From Lachnospiraceae bacterium (GTDB taxonomy: Bacteria > Bacillota > Clostridia > Lachnospirales > Lachnospiraceae): a stretch of DNA of 56,156 bases. The stretch lies in NCBI GenBank assembly GCA_031272185.1, contig JAISUG010000003.1, positions 1 through 56,156 of the forward strand, given 5' to 3'. Both the position numbers and the translations under genes were made by a program. Numbering within the stretch: position 1 is the first letter of the stretch; every line of letters starts with the position of its first letter. The notes under the pieces were generated by a model that saw nothing but the letters and a program-made list of their open reading frames with translations, was not told where the DNA came from and ran no database searches. Shown piece by piece: positions 1 through 8,428 of this stretch.

Positions 1-1049
1 GATCCCAGCCACTCGAAGTATGCCTTGCTGTTTTCCGCTTCCAGGATGTAGTCGATGAATGCGTGGGCGGCGTCGGGGTTGGGCGCATGGCTGGGGATGA
101 ACCCGCCCATGATGCCGAATCCGATGCCTTCTTTCGGGTACACCACCACCAGCTCGGGGTCTTCCAGTTTCGCCATGGTCACCTGGGAGGTGTACATCAC
201 CGCCACGCCGATCTCGCCGGAAAGGAGGTCCGCTTCCAGGGAATCGTCCTTGATGAGGCGGATGTTGGGCGCCAGTTCTTTGAGCTTCTCGCCGGCCTGC
301 TCGATGGCCAGCATGTCCTCGGTGTTGTAGCTCTCGCCCAGGACTTTGAGCGCCATGCCGTTGATGACGCGGTAGTTGCCGATGATACCCACCAGGTCAT
401 CCAGGCTGGGGTCCCACAGGTCCGCATAGCCGGAGATGTCGATGCTCACCTGTGCGGGGTCGTAGACGATGGTCTGCACGCCTGCGCCGAAGGGCACCGT
501 GTACTCGTCGGTGGGGTCATAGAACTGCTTCTGGTAGAGGGGGTTGATGTTGCCGTAGTGGGGCAGCGCGGATTTGTCCAGTTTGCGCACCAGGCCTTCG
601 GCGATGGCGGTCTCGATGATGTAGTCGTCAGCGATGACCAGGTCGTAGTCGCCGCCTTTCGCTTCCGCCAGTTTGGTCAGCATGGTCTCGTCCGTGTCAA
701 AGACCGCATAGTTGATGCGCACGCCGGTTTCTTTCGTGAAACCATCCAGCAGCTCTTGGGGGAACATCCCTTCCCATGAGTAGATGGTGAGGGTGCCGGA
801 GAGCTGCGTCCCCGCTTCCGCGGATGGGGCCGCCCCGGCATCCTGGGTAGCGTGGTCCGGTGTGATGGTGGCGGGCGTCCCTGTGGCGTCGGTGGGCGCA
901 GCGGGGCCGTCCCCCTGTGCCTGTGTGGTGGATGGCGCCTGTGTGGCGGCGGGGGCGGCTGTGGTGGCCTGGGTTGACCCTGCACCCGCGCAGCCGGCCA
1001 GTGCGGCGGCGGTGAGGGCAAGGGCTGTCAAGATTGATAGATTTTTCAT
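1..1049 (-). CDS. potD: Spermidine/putrescine ABC transporter substrate-binding lipoprotein, 3' end missing
   Basis: Extracytoplasmic binding protein that delivers polyamine to the PotABC importer encoded just upstream on the same strand. Translation from the ATG at 1049 gives a lipoprotein signal peptide with lipobox LAGC near residue 20, then a roughly 40-residue Ala/Thr/Gly/Pro-rich spacer, then the family opening TLTIYSWEGMFPQELLDGF. Further on it reads DYDLVIADDYIIETA and VPFGAGVQTIVYDP, typical of PotD. AAGGAGG lies at 1054-1060 on the minus strand and fixes the start. The reading frame is open to base 1, so the last residues are outside the window. It follows potC after a 160-bp gap, so it may have its own promoter, although the best -10 I see (about 1062-1067) would place the transcript start inside the Shine-Dalgarno. 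The Ala-rich spacer after the lipid cysteine is longer than usual, in keeping with other genes here. Confidence 0.93.
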   Translation of the reverse strand, partial: MKNLSILTALALTAAALAGCAGAGSTQATTAAPAATQAPSTTQAQGDGPAAPTDATGTPATITPDHATQDAGAAPSAEAGTQLSGTLTIYSWEGMFPQELLDGFTKETGVRINYAVFDTDETMLTKLAEAKGGDYDLVIADDYIIETAIAEGLVRKLDKSALPHYGNINPLYQKQFYDPTDEYTVPFGAGVQTIVYDPAQVSIDISGYADLWDPSLDDLVGIIGNYRVINGMALKVLGESYNTEDMLAIEQAGEKLKELAPNIRLIKDDSLEADLLSGEIGVAVMYTSQVTMAKLEDPELVVVYPKEGIGFGIMGGFIPSHAPNPDAAHAFIDYILEAENSKAYFEWLG

Positions 1050-1130
1050 AGTTCCTCCTTTATAATAATAGCATTTGCGCCAATATACAACGAATGATCG
1101 CATTTATACCTTGTACCGGGCAAAAGCGGG

Positions 1131-1216
1131 TGAACGCAGTGCGGGTGGGTCACCCTTTGGATGATTTTGAAAATTTCAGCGCAGACGGAGTGAATGCAGT
1201 GCAAGGGGTCACCCGG
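1131..1216. repeat. Direct duplication of the potC 3' end
   Basis: TGAACGCAGTGC at 1131 recurs as TGAATGCAGTGC at 1191, each followed by a GGGTCACCC block (about 1147-1155 and 1206-1214). The period is 60 bp. The second block contains the potC stop codon (minus strand, 1209-1211), so the end of potC has been copied into its own downstream spacer and has since diverged. The rest of the 1050-1208 spacer holds no gene. Confidence 0.6.
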
Positions 1217-2270
1217 CTGGGTCCGTATCGGTGGCGCCGGTTGCCCTTTTGCGGCCTGTTGCCCTTTTGCGGCCTATGCGCCCGATGAACATGGACAGCA
1301 GGCCGATGCAGATGGTGGCAAGGAACAGCAGCGTGCACAGCGCGTTGGTCTTGGGTGTGACGCCCGTCTTGATCTGGGAGTAGATCTTGATGGGCAATGT
1401 GTTCACCGTGACGCCGGTGACGAACACGCTGATGATCACGTCGTCGAAACTCATGGCAAATGCCAGGAGCATCCCGGAGACGATGGCGGGCAGCAGCAGG
1501 GGGAAGGTGATGTGCAAAAACACCTGCGCCTCCGTGGCGCCCAGGTTGCGTGCGGCCTCCCCCAGGCTTTTGTCCATCCCCGCAATGCGCGCCCTCACCA
1601 TCAGGAGCACATAGGGGATGGAAAATGCGGTGTGGGCGATGATCAATGTCACCATGCCGAAAGGCAGCCGCAGCATGGAAAAAAATGCCAGGAACACCAT
1701 GCCCAGGATGATCTCCGGGATCATGATGGGCAGGATGGACACATAGGAGAAGAACGGGGCGAAGGGCACGGTGGTGCCGCGGCGGTCGACGCCGGACGCA
1801 GGCCGTCTGACAAACGCCCATATGCGGTCACCGCCGGGCACCCGCTTGCCGATGAACGGTGATAAGCGGTGGCGGTTCGCAGCACCGCAATCGCCCGGAC
1901 CGGTGTCTGTGGCAGTGGCAGTGGGCGAAGGCGAAGGCGAAGGCTTGGATGACTTCGGCGTTTCGTCGTGCATCCCCACCGCAGCCAGTGTGCCGATGAC
2001 GGCGGCCAGGCTGCAGCTGGAAAGCCCCAGCACCAGGGAGTTGCCCAGCGCCTCCCACAGGGAGCGGTCTTTCCACATCTGGACGTACCAGTCCAGGGAG
2101 AAACCGTCCCACCCCACGCTCACTTTGGAGGCGTGGAATGAGTAGACGGCCACCACCAGGATCGGCAGGTACATCAGCGCCATGCCCAGGATGATATATG
2201 AATTTTGGAAAATGCGTCGTTCCCGCAAGGTTTCCCTCCGTATGTGCGCCGGTGGCAGAGGCGCCCTCAC
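1209..2270 (-). CDS. potC: Spermidine/putrescine ABC transporter permease PotC, with a large loop insert
   Basis: Second membrane subunit of the polyamine importer. A first hydrophobic segment lies near residues 25-45, and the permease coupling (EAA) region reads GEAARNLGATEAQVFLHITF. It is followed by AMSFDDVIISVFVTG, diagnostic of PotC. The GTG start at 2270 overlaps the potB stop (GTGA) and has GGAGGGG upstream, which implies translational coupling. At 353 residues it is about 90 longer than usual. Roughly 60 extra residues (about 101-173) sit in the loop before SYVSILPIMIPEI, with SPSPSP and TATAT runs and an Arg-rich part, where relatives have a short connector. The C-terminus repeats GRKRAT twice, from an 18-bp tandem duplication at 1240-1275. 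The frame stays open, so this is an insert and not a frameshift. Confidence 0.9.
   Translation of the reverse strand: MRAPLPPAHIRRETLRERRIFQNSYIILGMALMYLPILVVAVYSFHASKVSVGWDGFSLDWYVQMWKDRSLWEALGNSLVLGLSSCSLAAVIGTLAAVGMHDETPKSSKPSPSPSPTATATDTGPGDCGAANRHRLSPFIGKRVPGGDRIWAFVRRPASGVDRRGTTVPFAPFFSYVSILPIMIPEIILGMVFLAFFSMLRLPFGMVTLIIAHTAFSIPYVLLMVRARIAGMDKSLGEAARNLGATEAQVFLHITFPLLLPAIVSGMLLAFAMSFDDVIISVFVTGVTVNTLPIKIYSQIKTGVTPKTNALCTLLFLATICIGLLSMFIGRIGRKRATGRKRATGATDTDPAG
1240..1275 (-). repeat. 18-bp tandem duplication at the potC C-terminus
   Basis: Two identical 18-bp copies (1240-1257 and 1258-1275) encode the doubled GRKRAT sequence at the extreme C-terminus of PotC. Perfect identity suggests a recent event. 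Confidence 0.85.
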
Positions 2271-3382
2271 ACCAGCCCCTCCAGCTCTCCCGAACCGGCG
2301 ACTTTCCGGTAGGCGAAGAGGAAAACGGACACCAGTATCACCAACACCACGGACAGCGCCGCGGCGAATGGCCAGTCGTGGACTTTCATCAGCTGCTCGT
2401 AGATGAGGTTCCCCACCAGCACCACTTTGTTGCCGCCCAGGAGGTCCGCGATGAAGTACAGACCCATGGAGGGCACGAAGGTCAGCACCACCCCGGAAAA
2501 AAGCCCCGGCATGGTGAGGGGCAGCGTGATGGTGAAAAATGCCCGTGGGGCGGATGCGCCCAGGGTGCGGGCGGCTTCCACCAGGTGGAAATCCATCTTC
2601 TCCGCGCTGGAAAACACCGCATAGATCATGAAGGGGGCCAGCGCATATACCATGCCCACCACCACCGCCGGGTAAGTGTAGAGGAGGCGTAGGGGCCTAT
2701 CGACGATGCCCAGGGCCATCAGCACCCTGTCCAGGATCCCATTGGCACGGAACACGATCATCCAGCCGTAGAGGCGCATCAGCGCGCTGGTCCAGAATGG
2801 TATGATCAGCAGGAACATCGCGATGCCTTTTCGCTTCGGGGACAGCCTGGCCATAAAATAACCAAAAGGGTAGCCGGTGAGGGTGACGAACACCGTGGTG
2901 ATGAGCGCCAGCTTCAGCGAGTTGACGAAGGTGGTGACATAGATCGGCTCCGCCATCTTCGGGTAGTTGGACAATGTGAGCACGGCTTTCACGCCCCACT
3001 GGCCGTCCCGCGTGGCGAAGCTTAGGAAGACCATGTACGCCAGGGGACCCACCACGAACGCAAGGGTGAAGATGTAGAGGGGCGCAGCCAGGATCATGGA
3101 AACCCTGCGTTTGCGCCGGGTGAGGGCGTGGGGGCGGCCTGCGCCGATGGCAGACGAGGGCGCACCCAGCTTGGACAGATGCGCTCCAGGTCGGCCCGCA
3201 GGGTGGCCCTCGCCGGTGGCTGGCGTGGCCGCACCACCAGGCGCATCCACGGGCTTGGCCGCGCCGCCAGGCGCACCCACAGGCGTGGCCGCACCACCAG
3301 ACGCATCCACAGGCACTGCGGCCTGGGGGTTCTCACTGTCGGTGGATGTATGAAGTTGTGCCTTTCGGCCCATCATTGACAT
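2267..3382 (-). CDS. potB: Spermidine/putrescine ABC transporter permease PotB with a low-complexity N-terminal extension
   Basis: First membrane subunit of the polyamine importer. From about residue 93 it follows the family: a first membrane segment, FGYFMARLSPKRKGIAMFLL, an RLYGWM motif and the coupling loop VEAARTLGASAPRAFF. The start chosen is ATG 3382, four bases past the potA stop; ATG 3376 or 3373 are possible. Relatives begin close to the first membrane helix, but here about 90 residues precede it. They are Pro/Ala/Gly-rich and built partly from three 10-residue units of type PVDAPGGAAT, ending in a basic stretch (TRRKRR) just before the membrane. The extension would lie in the cytoplasm. 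An open frame continues upstream inside potA, but it is the shadow of that gene. Confidence 0.9.
   Translation of the reverse strand: MSMMGRKAQLHTSTDSENPQAAVPVDASGGAATPVGAPGGAAKPVDAPGGAATPATGEGHPAGRPGAHLSKLGAPSSAIGAGRPHALTRRKRRVSMILAAPLYIFTLAFVVGPLAYMVFLSFATRDGQWGVKAVLTLSNYPKMAEPIYVTTFVNSLKLALITTVFVTLTGYPFGYFMARLSPKRKGIAMFLLIIPFWTSALMRLYGWMIVFRANGILDRVLMALGIVDRPLRLLYTYPAVVVGMVYALAPFMIYAVFSSAEKMDFHLVEAARTLGASAPRAFFTITLPLTMPGLFSGVVLTFVPSMGLYFIADLLGGNKVVLVGNLIYEQLMKVHDWPFAAALSVVLVILVSVFLFAYRKVAGSGELEGLV
3225..3314 (-). repeat. 30-bp x 3 in-frame minisatellite in potB
   Basis: Units at 3225-3254, 3255-3284 and 3285-3314 differ by only a few bases and encode PVDASGGAAT, PVGAPGGAAK and PVDAPGGAAT. 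The period is a multiple of three, so the PotB frame is kept. Confidence 0.88.
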
Positions 3383-3386
3383 GACC

Positions 3387-4523
3387 TCAGTGTACCTCCA
3401 CCATGTGTTTTTGGTCCCAGGACACCCGTGCTTCCATCCCTGCGCGCAGATCCGAGTCGATGCCGTGGCGGCTGGACAGCAACATGGTGCCGTCCGGGAG
3501 CCTGGCGTTGATGCGCAGCTGGCCCCCGGCGAAACTCTTGTCGGTGACGGTGCCGGTGGTGTGGAACACGGGGCTGTCGCCGGTTTTGAGTGAGCCGGAT
3601 AGAGCGGCGATGGCCATCGCTCCAGTGGTGCCGTCAGACTGTGCGGCGGCCGCGGTATCAGGCGCCGCAGTCTCAGGTGCCGCCGCAAAGCCCGTGCTTG
3701 GCTTGTCAGGGGACACCGGTTCCATCCGCACGTACTCGCTGCGGATGGCGTAGGTCCGGCCGTCCATGCGCAATATGTTCGCATTGCCCACGAACTGCGC
3801 CACGAAAGTGGTCTCGGGGGCGTCGTAGATCTGCGTAGCGTCACCTGTCTGCTGGAAACGCCCGTCCTTCATGACGGCGATGCGGTCCGACATGGTGAGG
3901 GCTTCCTCCTGGTCGTGGGTGATGTATATGAAGGTCATGGAGAGCTGTTTCTGCAGATGCTTGAGCTCGATCTGCATCTGCCTGCGCAGCTGCAGGTCCA
4001 GCGCGCCCAGGGGTTCGTCCAGGAGCAGGATCCGGGGCTTGCCGATGATGGCCCGGGCGATAGCCACCCGCTGGCTCTGGCCGCCGGAGAGTTCCGAGGG
4101 GAGGCGTCTCCCGTAGCCGTCCAGGGCCACGGTGTGGAGGGCCTTGGCCACTTCCTCTCGGATCTGCGCTTTTGGCACGCCTTTCAGGCGCAGGCTGTAG
4201 CCGACGTTTGCCTCCACGTTCATGTGGGGGAAGAGCGCATAGTTCTGGAAAACCATGCCCACGCTGCGGCGGTGGGGAGGGACAGGGGTCATGTCGACGC
4301 CGTCCAGGATGACTTTCCCCTCATCCGGGTATTCCAGCCCGGCGATGATGCGCAGCAGGGTGGTCTTGCCGCAGCCGGAGGGCCCCAGCAGGGTGATGAA
4401 CTCGCTGGGACGCACATGGAGGTTGATGCCGCAAAGCACCCGGGTGGCGCCGAAGCTCTTCTCGATGTGTTCGCAGGAAAGCAGGAAATCGCCCAATCTT
4501 TTGTCCTTTCGCTTAAGCCCCAT
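3387..4523 (-). CDS. potA: Spermidine/putrescine ABC transporter ATP-binding protein PotA
   Basis: ATPase that powers polyamine uptake and opens the potABCD operon. Walker A GPSGCGKTT (about residues 47-55), Q-loop VFQNYALFPH, signature LSGGQSQRVAIARA (about 145-158), Walker B ILLLDEP and switch histidine ITHD (about 203) are all present. A C-terminal TOBE-like region follows. Inside it, about residues 270-320 form an Ala/Thr/Pro/Ser-rich stretch absent from the PotA proteins I know. Start choice is uncertain: ATG 4523 has no clear Shine-Dalgarno. A TTG at 4496 preceded by AAAGGA is a good alternative giving a family-like N-terminus, and a GTG at 4598 gives an unlikely leader. Confidence 0.92.
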   Translation of the reverse strand: MGLKRKDKRLGDFLLSCEHIEKSFGATRVLCGINLHVRPSEFITLLGPSGCGKTTLLRIIAGLEYPDEGKVILDGVDMTPVPPHRRSVGMVFQNYALFPHMNVEANVGYSLRLKGVPKAQIREEVAKALHTVALDGYGRRLPSELSGGQSQRVAIARAIIGKPRILLLDEPLGALDLQLRRQMQIELKHLQKQLSMTFIYITHDQEEALTMSDRIAVMKDGRFQQTGDATQIYDAPETTFVAQFVGNANILRMDGRTYAIRSEYVRMEPVSPDKPSTGFAAAPETAAPDTAAAAQSDGTTGAMAIAALSGSLKTGDSPVFHTTGTVTDKSFAGGQLRINARLPDGTMLLSSRHGIDSDLRAGMEARVSWDQKHMVEVH

Positions 4524-4625
4524 GATGACAAATAATAAGTGCGAAAACGGTCCGGCGTGGGCAACGCTGATGGCCAAAACCTTGCCGGGGCGTGCCACAG
4601 CCCCTATGCCCGCCGATTATCTGAT

Positions 4626-4654
4626 ACCATACCATGGATGGGGGATATTTTCAA
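4626..4654 (-). promoter_or_regulatory. Predicted promoter of potABCD
   Basis: On the minus strand, TTGAAA (4649-4654) and TATGGT (4626-4631) are separated by exactly 17 bp. A transcript would begin near 4618 and run about 95 bases to potA. The 57-bp dispersed repeat lies directly upstream. Confidence 0.45.
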
Positions 4655-4662
4655 GCATGGAT

Positions 4663-4719
4663 TTGCGCGAGGCTGAGACTAATGCCGAACGCGCATTGTT
4701 TGGTTGGTGGAGCAATATG
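4663..4719 (+). repeat. 57-bp dispersed intergenic repeat, copy A
   Basis: One of three ungapped copies in the window (others at 35168-35224 and 40661-40717). It begins TTGCGC, has a core GTTTGGTTGGTGGAGCAATA, and carries the inverted repeat AATGC-7 nt-GCATT. It matches copy B at 49 of 57 positions. It lies between the divergent potA and hisS, outside any gene. Confidence 0.8.
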
Positions 4720-4800
4720 CATTGGTGCGGGTGTTTGAAAAATCCGCTTGCAAAATCGGCGAAAACCACTACAATAGGTAGGGAGCGGGGGTAGAGATAG

Positions 4801-4940
4801 GTGAGTGGAGACAGGTGAGTGGAGATAGGTGAGTGGAGACAGGTGAGTGGAGATAGGTGAGTGGAGATAGATGAGTGGAGATAGGTGAGTGGAGACAGGT
4901 GAGTGGAGACAGGTGAGCAGAAACAGATGAGTGGAGATCA
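4801..4940 (+). repeat. 14-bp x 10 purine-rich tandem array upstream of hisS
   Basis: Ten head-to-tail units of GTGAGTGGAGAYAG fill 4801-4940 without gaps, the last two more degenerate. The array ends 6 bp before the hisS Shine-Dalgarno (AAGGAGG, 4947-4953). The plus strand is almost free of C, so the hisS leader would be an unstructured purine tract. The rest of the 438-bp spacer (4524-4961) holds repeat copy A and the potA promoter; I see no T-box. Confidence 0.92.
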
Positions 4941-4961
4941 GGGAATAAGGAGGCGTTGGTC

Positions 4962-6269
4962 ATGCCATTGAAAAAAAAGCCCGTGACGGGCATGAAGGAT
5001 ATCGAGCCCCGGGAGATGGCCATCCGGGAATATGTGCTGGGGAAGATCAAGGAGACGTACCGGGGGTATGGGTTCCTGGGGATAGAGACGCCCTGCGTGG
5101 ACCACCTGGAAAACCTTACCAGCAAACAAGGCGGGGACAATGAAAAACTGATATTCAAGATCCTAAAGCGCGGGGAAAAGCTGGACCTATCCTCCGCCCG
5201 GACCGATGGGGACATCTGCGAGGAGGGGCTGCGCTATGACCTGACGCTGCCCCTGGCCAGGTTCTACGCCAACCATGGGGATGCGCTGCCCATGCCATTC
5301 AAGGCATTGCAGACGGGGCCGGTGTGGCGCGCGGACAGGCCACAGAAAGGGCGGTTCCGCCAGTTCGTCCAGTGCGACATCGACGTGCTGGGGGATCCCT
5401 CGCCCCTGGCGGAGATCGAGCTGATACAGGCCACCGCGGATGCGCTCTCCCGGATCTGCCCGGACCGGGCCTTTACGGTACGGGTGAACGACCGGGGGAT
5501 CCTGCGGGGGATGGCGGCGCACTGCGGGTTCCCGGCGGAGAGTTTCGACCGGGTGTTCATCATATTGGACAAAATGGACAAAATCGGTGCCGAGGGGGTG
5601 GAGGCGGAGCTCATCGAGGCTGGGTATGCCCCGGAAGCGGTGGGGGCATACCTGGGGATGTTCGGGAAAGTGAGCAAGGATGCGGGCGGACTTCGCACGC
5701 TGGGGGAGATCCTGGGGGGCGCTGGGGCGGCGTCCGGCGCCGGCGATGGGAATTCTCATGTAAGCGGGGCATTGGAGGCGGTCGGGCGGCTCTCCATGAT
5801 CATGGAAACGGTGGCGGCCACCACCGAAGGGCGGTTCGCATTGGAATTTGACCCCACGCTGGTGCGTGGGATGGCGTACTATACGGGGACGATCTTCGAG
5901 GTTTCCATGGAAGGGTTCGGCGGTTCCGTGGCGGGGGGCGGCCGCTACGACGAGATGATCGGGAAATTCACCGGGATACCCACGCCGGCCTGCGGGTTTT
6001 CCATCGGGTTCGAGCGCATCGTCACCATCCTGCTGGATGCGGGGTTTGCGGTTCCCCAGGCCGGGGCGAAAAAGGCCTACCTGTTCGAAAAGGGGCTCCC
6101 ACAGGAACGGTTCGTGTCCCTGCTGGCGAAGGTCAGGGCGGAGCGCGGGGCGGGGGGCCAGGTGCTGGTGGCCCAGATGAACAAAAACAAGAAGTTCCAG
6201 AAGCAGAAACTCCTGGAAGAGGGGTATGGCGAGATCGCGGAGGTGTATGTGGAGGAACTGAGGCGGTAG
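4962..6269 (+). CDS. hisS: Histidyl-tRNA synthetase
   Basis: Class II synthetase that charges tRNA-His. ATG 4962 sits 8 bases after AAGGAGG. Motif 2 appears as VWRADRPQKGRFRQF (about residues 121-135) with the following CDIDVLG. The histidine-specific region reads LVRGMAYYTGTIFEV, then GGRYDEMIGKF, and motif 3 is GFSIGFERI. The C-terminal anticodon-binding domain ends in a Lys-rich segment and EVYVEEL. Length (435 residues) is near normal. Around residues 254-270 a Gly/Ala/Ser stretch (AGAASGAGDGNSHVSG) looks like a small low-complexity insert between catalytic-domain elements. aspS follows, the usual Bacillota pairing. Confidence 0.96.
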   Translation: MPLKKKPVTGMKDIEPREMAIREYVLGKIKETYRGYGFLGIETPCVDHLENLTSKQGGDNEKLIFKILKRGEKLDLSSARTDGDICEEGLRYDLTLPLARFYANHGDALPMPFKALQTGPVWRADRPQKGRFRQFVQCDIDVLGDPSPLAEIELIQATADALSRICPDRAFTVRVNDRGILRGMAAHCGFPAESFDRVFIILDKMDKIGAEGVEAELIEAGYAPEAVGAYLGMFGKVSKDAGGLRTLGEILGGAGAASGAGDGNSHVSGALEAVGRLSMIMETVAATTEGRFALEFDPTLVRGMAYYTGTIFEVSMEGFGGSVAGGGRYDEMIGKFTGIPTPACGFSIGFERIVTILLDAGFAVPQAGAKKAYLFEKGLPQERFVSLLAKVRAERGAGGQVLVAQMNKNKKFQKQKLLEEGYGEIAEVYVEELRR

Positions 6270-6446
6270 GGAGTGAGGAGTGAGGAATGGGGAGTGAGGA
6301 ATGGGGAGTGGGGATTGAGGAATGAGGAATGAGGAGTGGGGAGTGTAATGCTGTCGAGGGTGCAGGGCGTTTTGGGCGAGGAACAGAGAATAGCATAGGA
6401 TAGGATAGGATAGCAGGGAATAGCAGAGAATAGCAGAGAATAGCAG
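6270..6446 (+). repeat. Degenerate purine-rich repeats between hisS and aspS
   Basis: From the hisS stop to about 6345 the plus strand is built from 7-base variants of GGGGAGT and GAGGAAT. From about 6386 to 6446 a second array uses GAATAGCA-like and GGATA units. Both are nearly free of C, like the array upstream of hisS but with different units, which suggests independent expansion. Confidence 0.8.
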
Positions 6447-6480
6447 ATAGCGGATTGTGGATAGAAAGATGGGGCTTGGT

Positions 6481-8274
6481 ATGGCGGAGTCGATGCAGGG
6501 GCTTTCCCGGACACACAGGTGCGCAGAAGTGTCGGAGGGTATCATAGGGCAGTCCGTGACGGTGATGGGCTGGGTGGCGAAAAACCGCAACAAAGGCGGC
6601 TTGGTGTTCGTGGATCTCCGGGACCGCAGCGGCATATTGCAAGTGGTCTTTGACGAAAGCGACTGCGACCCGGAGGTGTTTTCCAAGGCCGGGAGGCTGC
6701 GCTCTGAGTTCGTGGTGGCGGTGACGGGCACGCTCAGGGCCAGGGGCGGCGCGGCCAACGAGCAGATCGCCACAGGCGCGCTGGAAGTGCGGGGGGAGGC
6801 CCTGCGCATCCTCTCCGAGGCGGACACACCTCCGTTCCCCGTCGAGGAAGGATCAAAGACCAGGGAGGAGCTGCGGCTCAAGTACCGCTACCTGGACCTG
6901 CGCCGCCCGGACATGCAGCGCAACCTGCAGGTCCGCAGCCGGCTGGCCATATTGACCCGCCAGTTTTTCGCGGAAGAGGGTTTCCTGGAAATCGAGACGC
7001 CCACATTGGTCAAGTCCACCCCGGAGGGGGCCAGGGACTACCTGGTGCCCAGCCGGGTGCACCCCGGGAGTTTCTACGCATTGCCCCAGTCCCCCCAGCT
7101 GTTCAAACAGCTCCTGATGTGTTCGGGGGTTGACAGGTATTTCCAGATCGCCCGATGCTACCGGGACGAGGACCTGCGGGCGGACAGGCAGCCGGAGTTC
7201 ACGCAGATCGACATCGAGATGTCTTTCGTGGGGGTGGACGACGTGCTGGCGGTGAACGAGCGGCTGCTGGGGCGCATTTTCCGTGAAATCGCAGGTGTGG
7301 AGATCCAGACGCCCATACAAAGGCTTACGTGGCGTGAGGCCATGGACCGGTTCGGGTCGGACAAACCGGACATGCGCTTCGGCATGGAGCTCATCGATGT
7401 GTCCAAGGCGGTGGCGGGCAGCTCTTTCGCGGTCTTCGAGAGCGCGCTGGCCGACGGAGGCAGCGTGCGGGGGCTCAATGTGAAAGGGCAGGCCGGGATG
7501 CCCCGCAAGAAGATAGACGCCCTGGTGGAGATGGCCAGGGAATCCGGGGCCAAGGGGCTGGCATACCTGGCGATCGCGCCCGACGGCACGGAGAAATCCT
7601 CCTTCGCCAAGTTCATGGGGGAGGAGACGCTGGCGCGCATGAAGGCGGCCATGGGCGCGAAACCGGGTGACCTGCTGCTGTTTGCCGCAGACCGGGACGA
7701 AACGGTATGGAACGTGCTGGGGAATCTGCGCCTGGAGCTGGGCAAGGAGCTGGACCTGATACCCCAAGGCACATTCGCTTTTCTGTGGGTGACGGAGTTC
7801 CCGCTGCTGGAATACTCCGAGGAACAGGGGCGGCTCATGGCCAAGCACCACCCATTCACCAGCCCCATGGATGAAGACCTGGCGTTGCTGGAAACAGACC
7901 CTGCCGCAGTGAGGGCGAAAGCCTACGACATCGTCCTCAATGGCACGGAAATCGGCGGCGGCTCCGTGCGTATCCACCAAACCGACGTGCAGGAGAAGAT
8001 GTTCGAGATACTGGGGTTCACGAAAGAGGAGGCCCACGAGCGGTTCGGGTTCTTGCTGGATGCCTTCCGGTACGGCGTGCCGCCCCATGCGGGGCTGGCC
8101 TACGGGCTGGACAGGCTGGCCATGCTGCTGGTGGGCGCGGACAGCATCCGGGACGTGATCGCATTCCCGAAAGTGAAAGACGCTTCCTGCCTGATGACCC
8201 AGGCGCCCACCCCCGTGGACGAAAAACAACTGGATGAGCTGGGGATCGGGGTCAAGGCCGACCTCGCAGGCTGA
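6481..8274 (+). CDS. aspS: Aspartyl-tRNA synthetase
   Basis: Class II synthetase that charges tRNA-Asp; 597 residues, normal for the bacterial type. It has an N-terminal anticodon-binding OB fold (residues 15-110, GQSVTVMGWVAKNRNKGG), motif 2 with RCYRDEDLRADRQPEF near residue 225, the bacterial GAD insert in the middle, and motif 3 GLAYGLDRLAMLL near residue 538. ATG 6481 gives the family-like start MAESMQGLSRTHRC, preceded by GGGG at a plausible distance. GTG 6457 and ATG 6469 are in frame upstream but less likely. No low-complexity insert is visible. Confidence 0.96.
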   Translation: MAESMQGLSRTHRCAEVSEGIIGQSVTVMGWVAKNRNKGGLVFVDLRDRSGILQVVFDESDCDPEVFSKAGRLRSEFVVAVTGTLRARGGAANEQIATGALEVRGEALRILSEADTPPFPVEEGSKTREELRLKYRYLDLRRPDMQRNLQVRSRLAILTRQFFAEEGFLEIETPTLVKSTPEGARDYLVPSRVHPGSFYALPQSPQLFKQLLMCSGVDRYFQIARCYRDEDLRADRQPEFTQIDIEMSFVGVDDVLAVNERLLGRIFREIAGVEIQTPIQRLTWREAMDRFGSDKPDMRFGMELIDVSKAVAGSSFAVFESALADGGSVRGLNVKGQAGMPRKKIDALVEMARESGAKGLAYLAIAPDGTEKSSFAKFMGEETLARMKAAMGAKPGDLLLFAADRDETVWNVLGNLRLELGKELDLIPQGTFAFLWVTEFPLLEYSEEQGRLMAKHHPFTSPMDEDLALLETDPAAVRAKAYDIVLNGTEIGGGSVRIHQTDVQEKMFEILGFTKEEAHERFGFLLDAFRYGVPPHAGLAYGLDRLAMLLVGADSIRDVIAFPKVKDASCLMTQAPTPVDEKQLDELGIGVKADLAG

Positions 8275-8373
8275 CCGATCTAACCGGCGCAAACCTATGT
8301 CGCGGTGCGGCGGCACGGTGCGGGTGGTGTTCCTTTCGGCGACCGACTACCCGGCGCAAACCCATGTCGCGGG
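8273..8373 (+). repeat. Duplication at the aspS 3' end, period 68 bp
   Basis: A roughly 33-bp block beginning GACCGA and containing CCGGCGCAAACC and ATGTCGCGG occurs at 8273-8305, where it includes the end of the aspS stop, and again at 8341-8373 with few changes. The remainder of the spacer up to 8428 is featureless apart from the GGAGG of the next gene. Confidence 0.8.
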
Positions 8374-8428
8374 AGCATAGGTTGCGAAGGCTTGCGTGCG
8401 ATGGAGTTTATCTGTGGAGGAGACCAGA

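Noticed and set aside
1752-1970. Frameshift or pseudogene in potC
   Set aside because: The frame is continuous and all family motifs after the extra stretch are in frame, so it reads as an insert.
3383-3844. Longer N-terminus of PotB reaching into potA
   Set aside because: That stretch is the shadow of the potA reading frame; ATG 3382 next to the potA stop is the sensible start.
4801-4940. Possible CRISPR array upstream of hisS
   Set aside because: Units are 14 bp head to tail with no spacers and no cas genes nearby; it is a simple tandem repeat.
4524-4961. T-box leader for hisS
   Set aside because: No specifier stem, no AGGGTGG core and no terminator; the region is filled by repeats.
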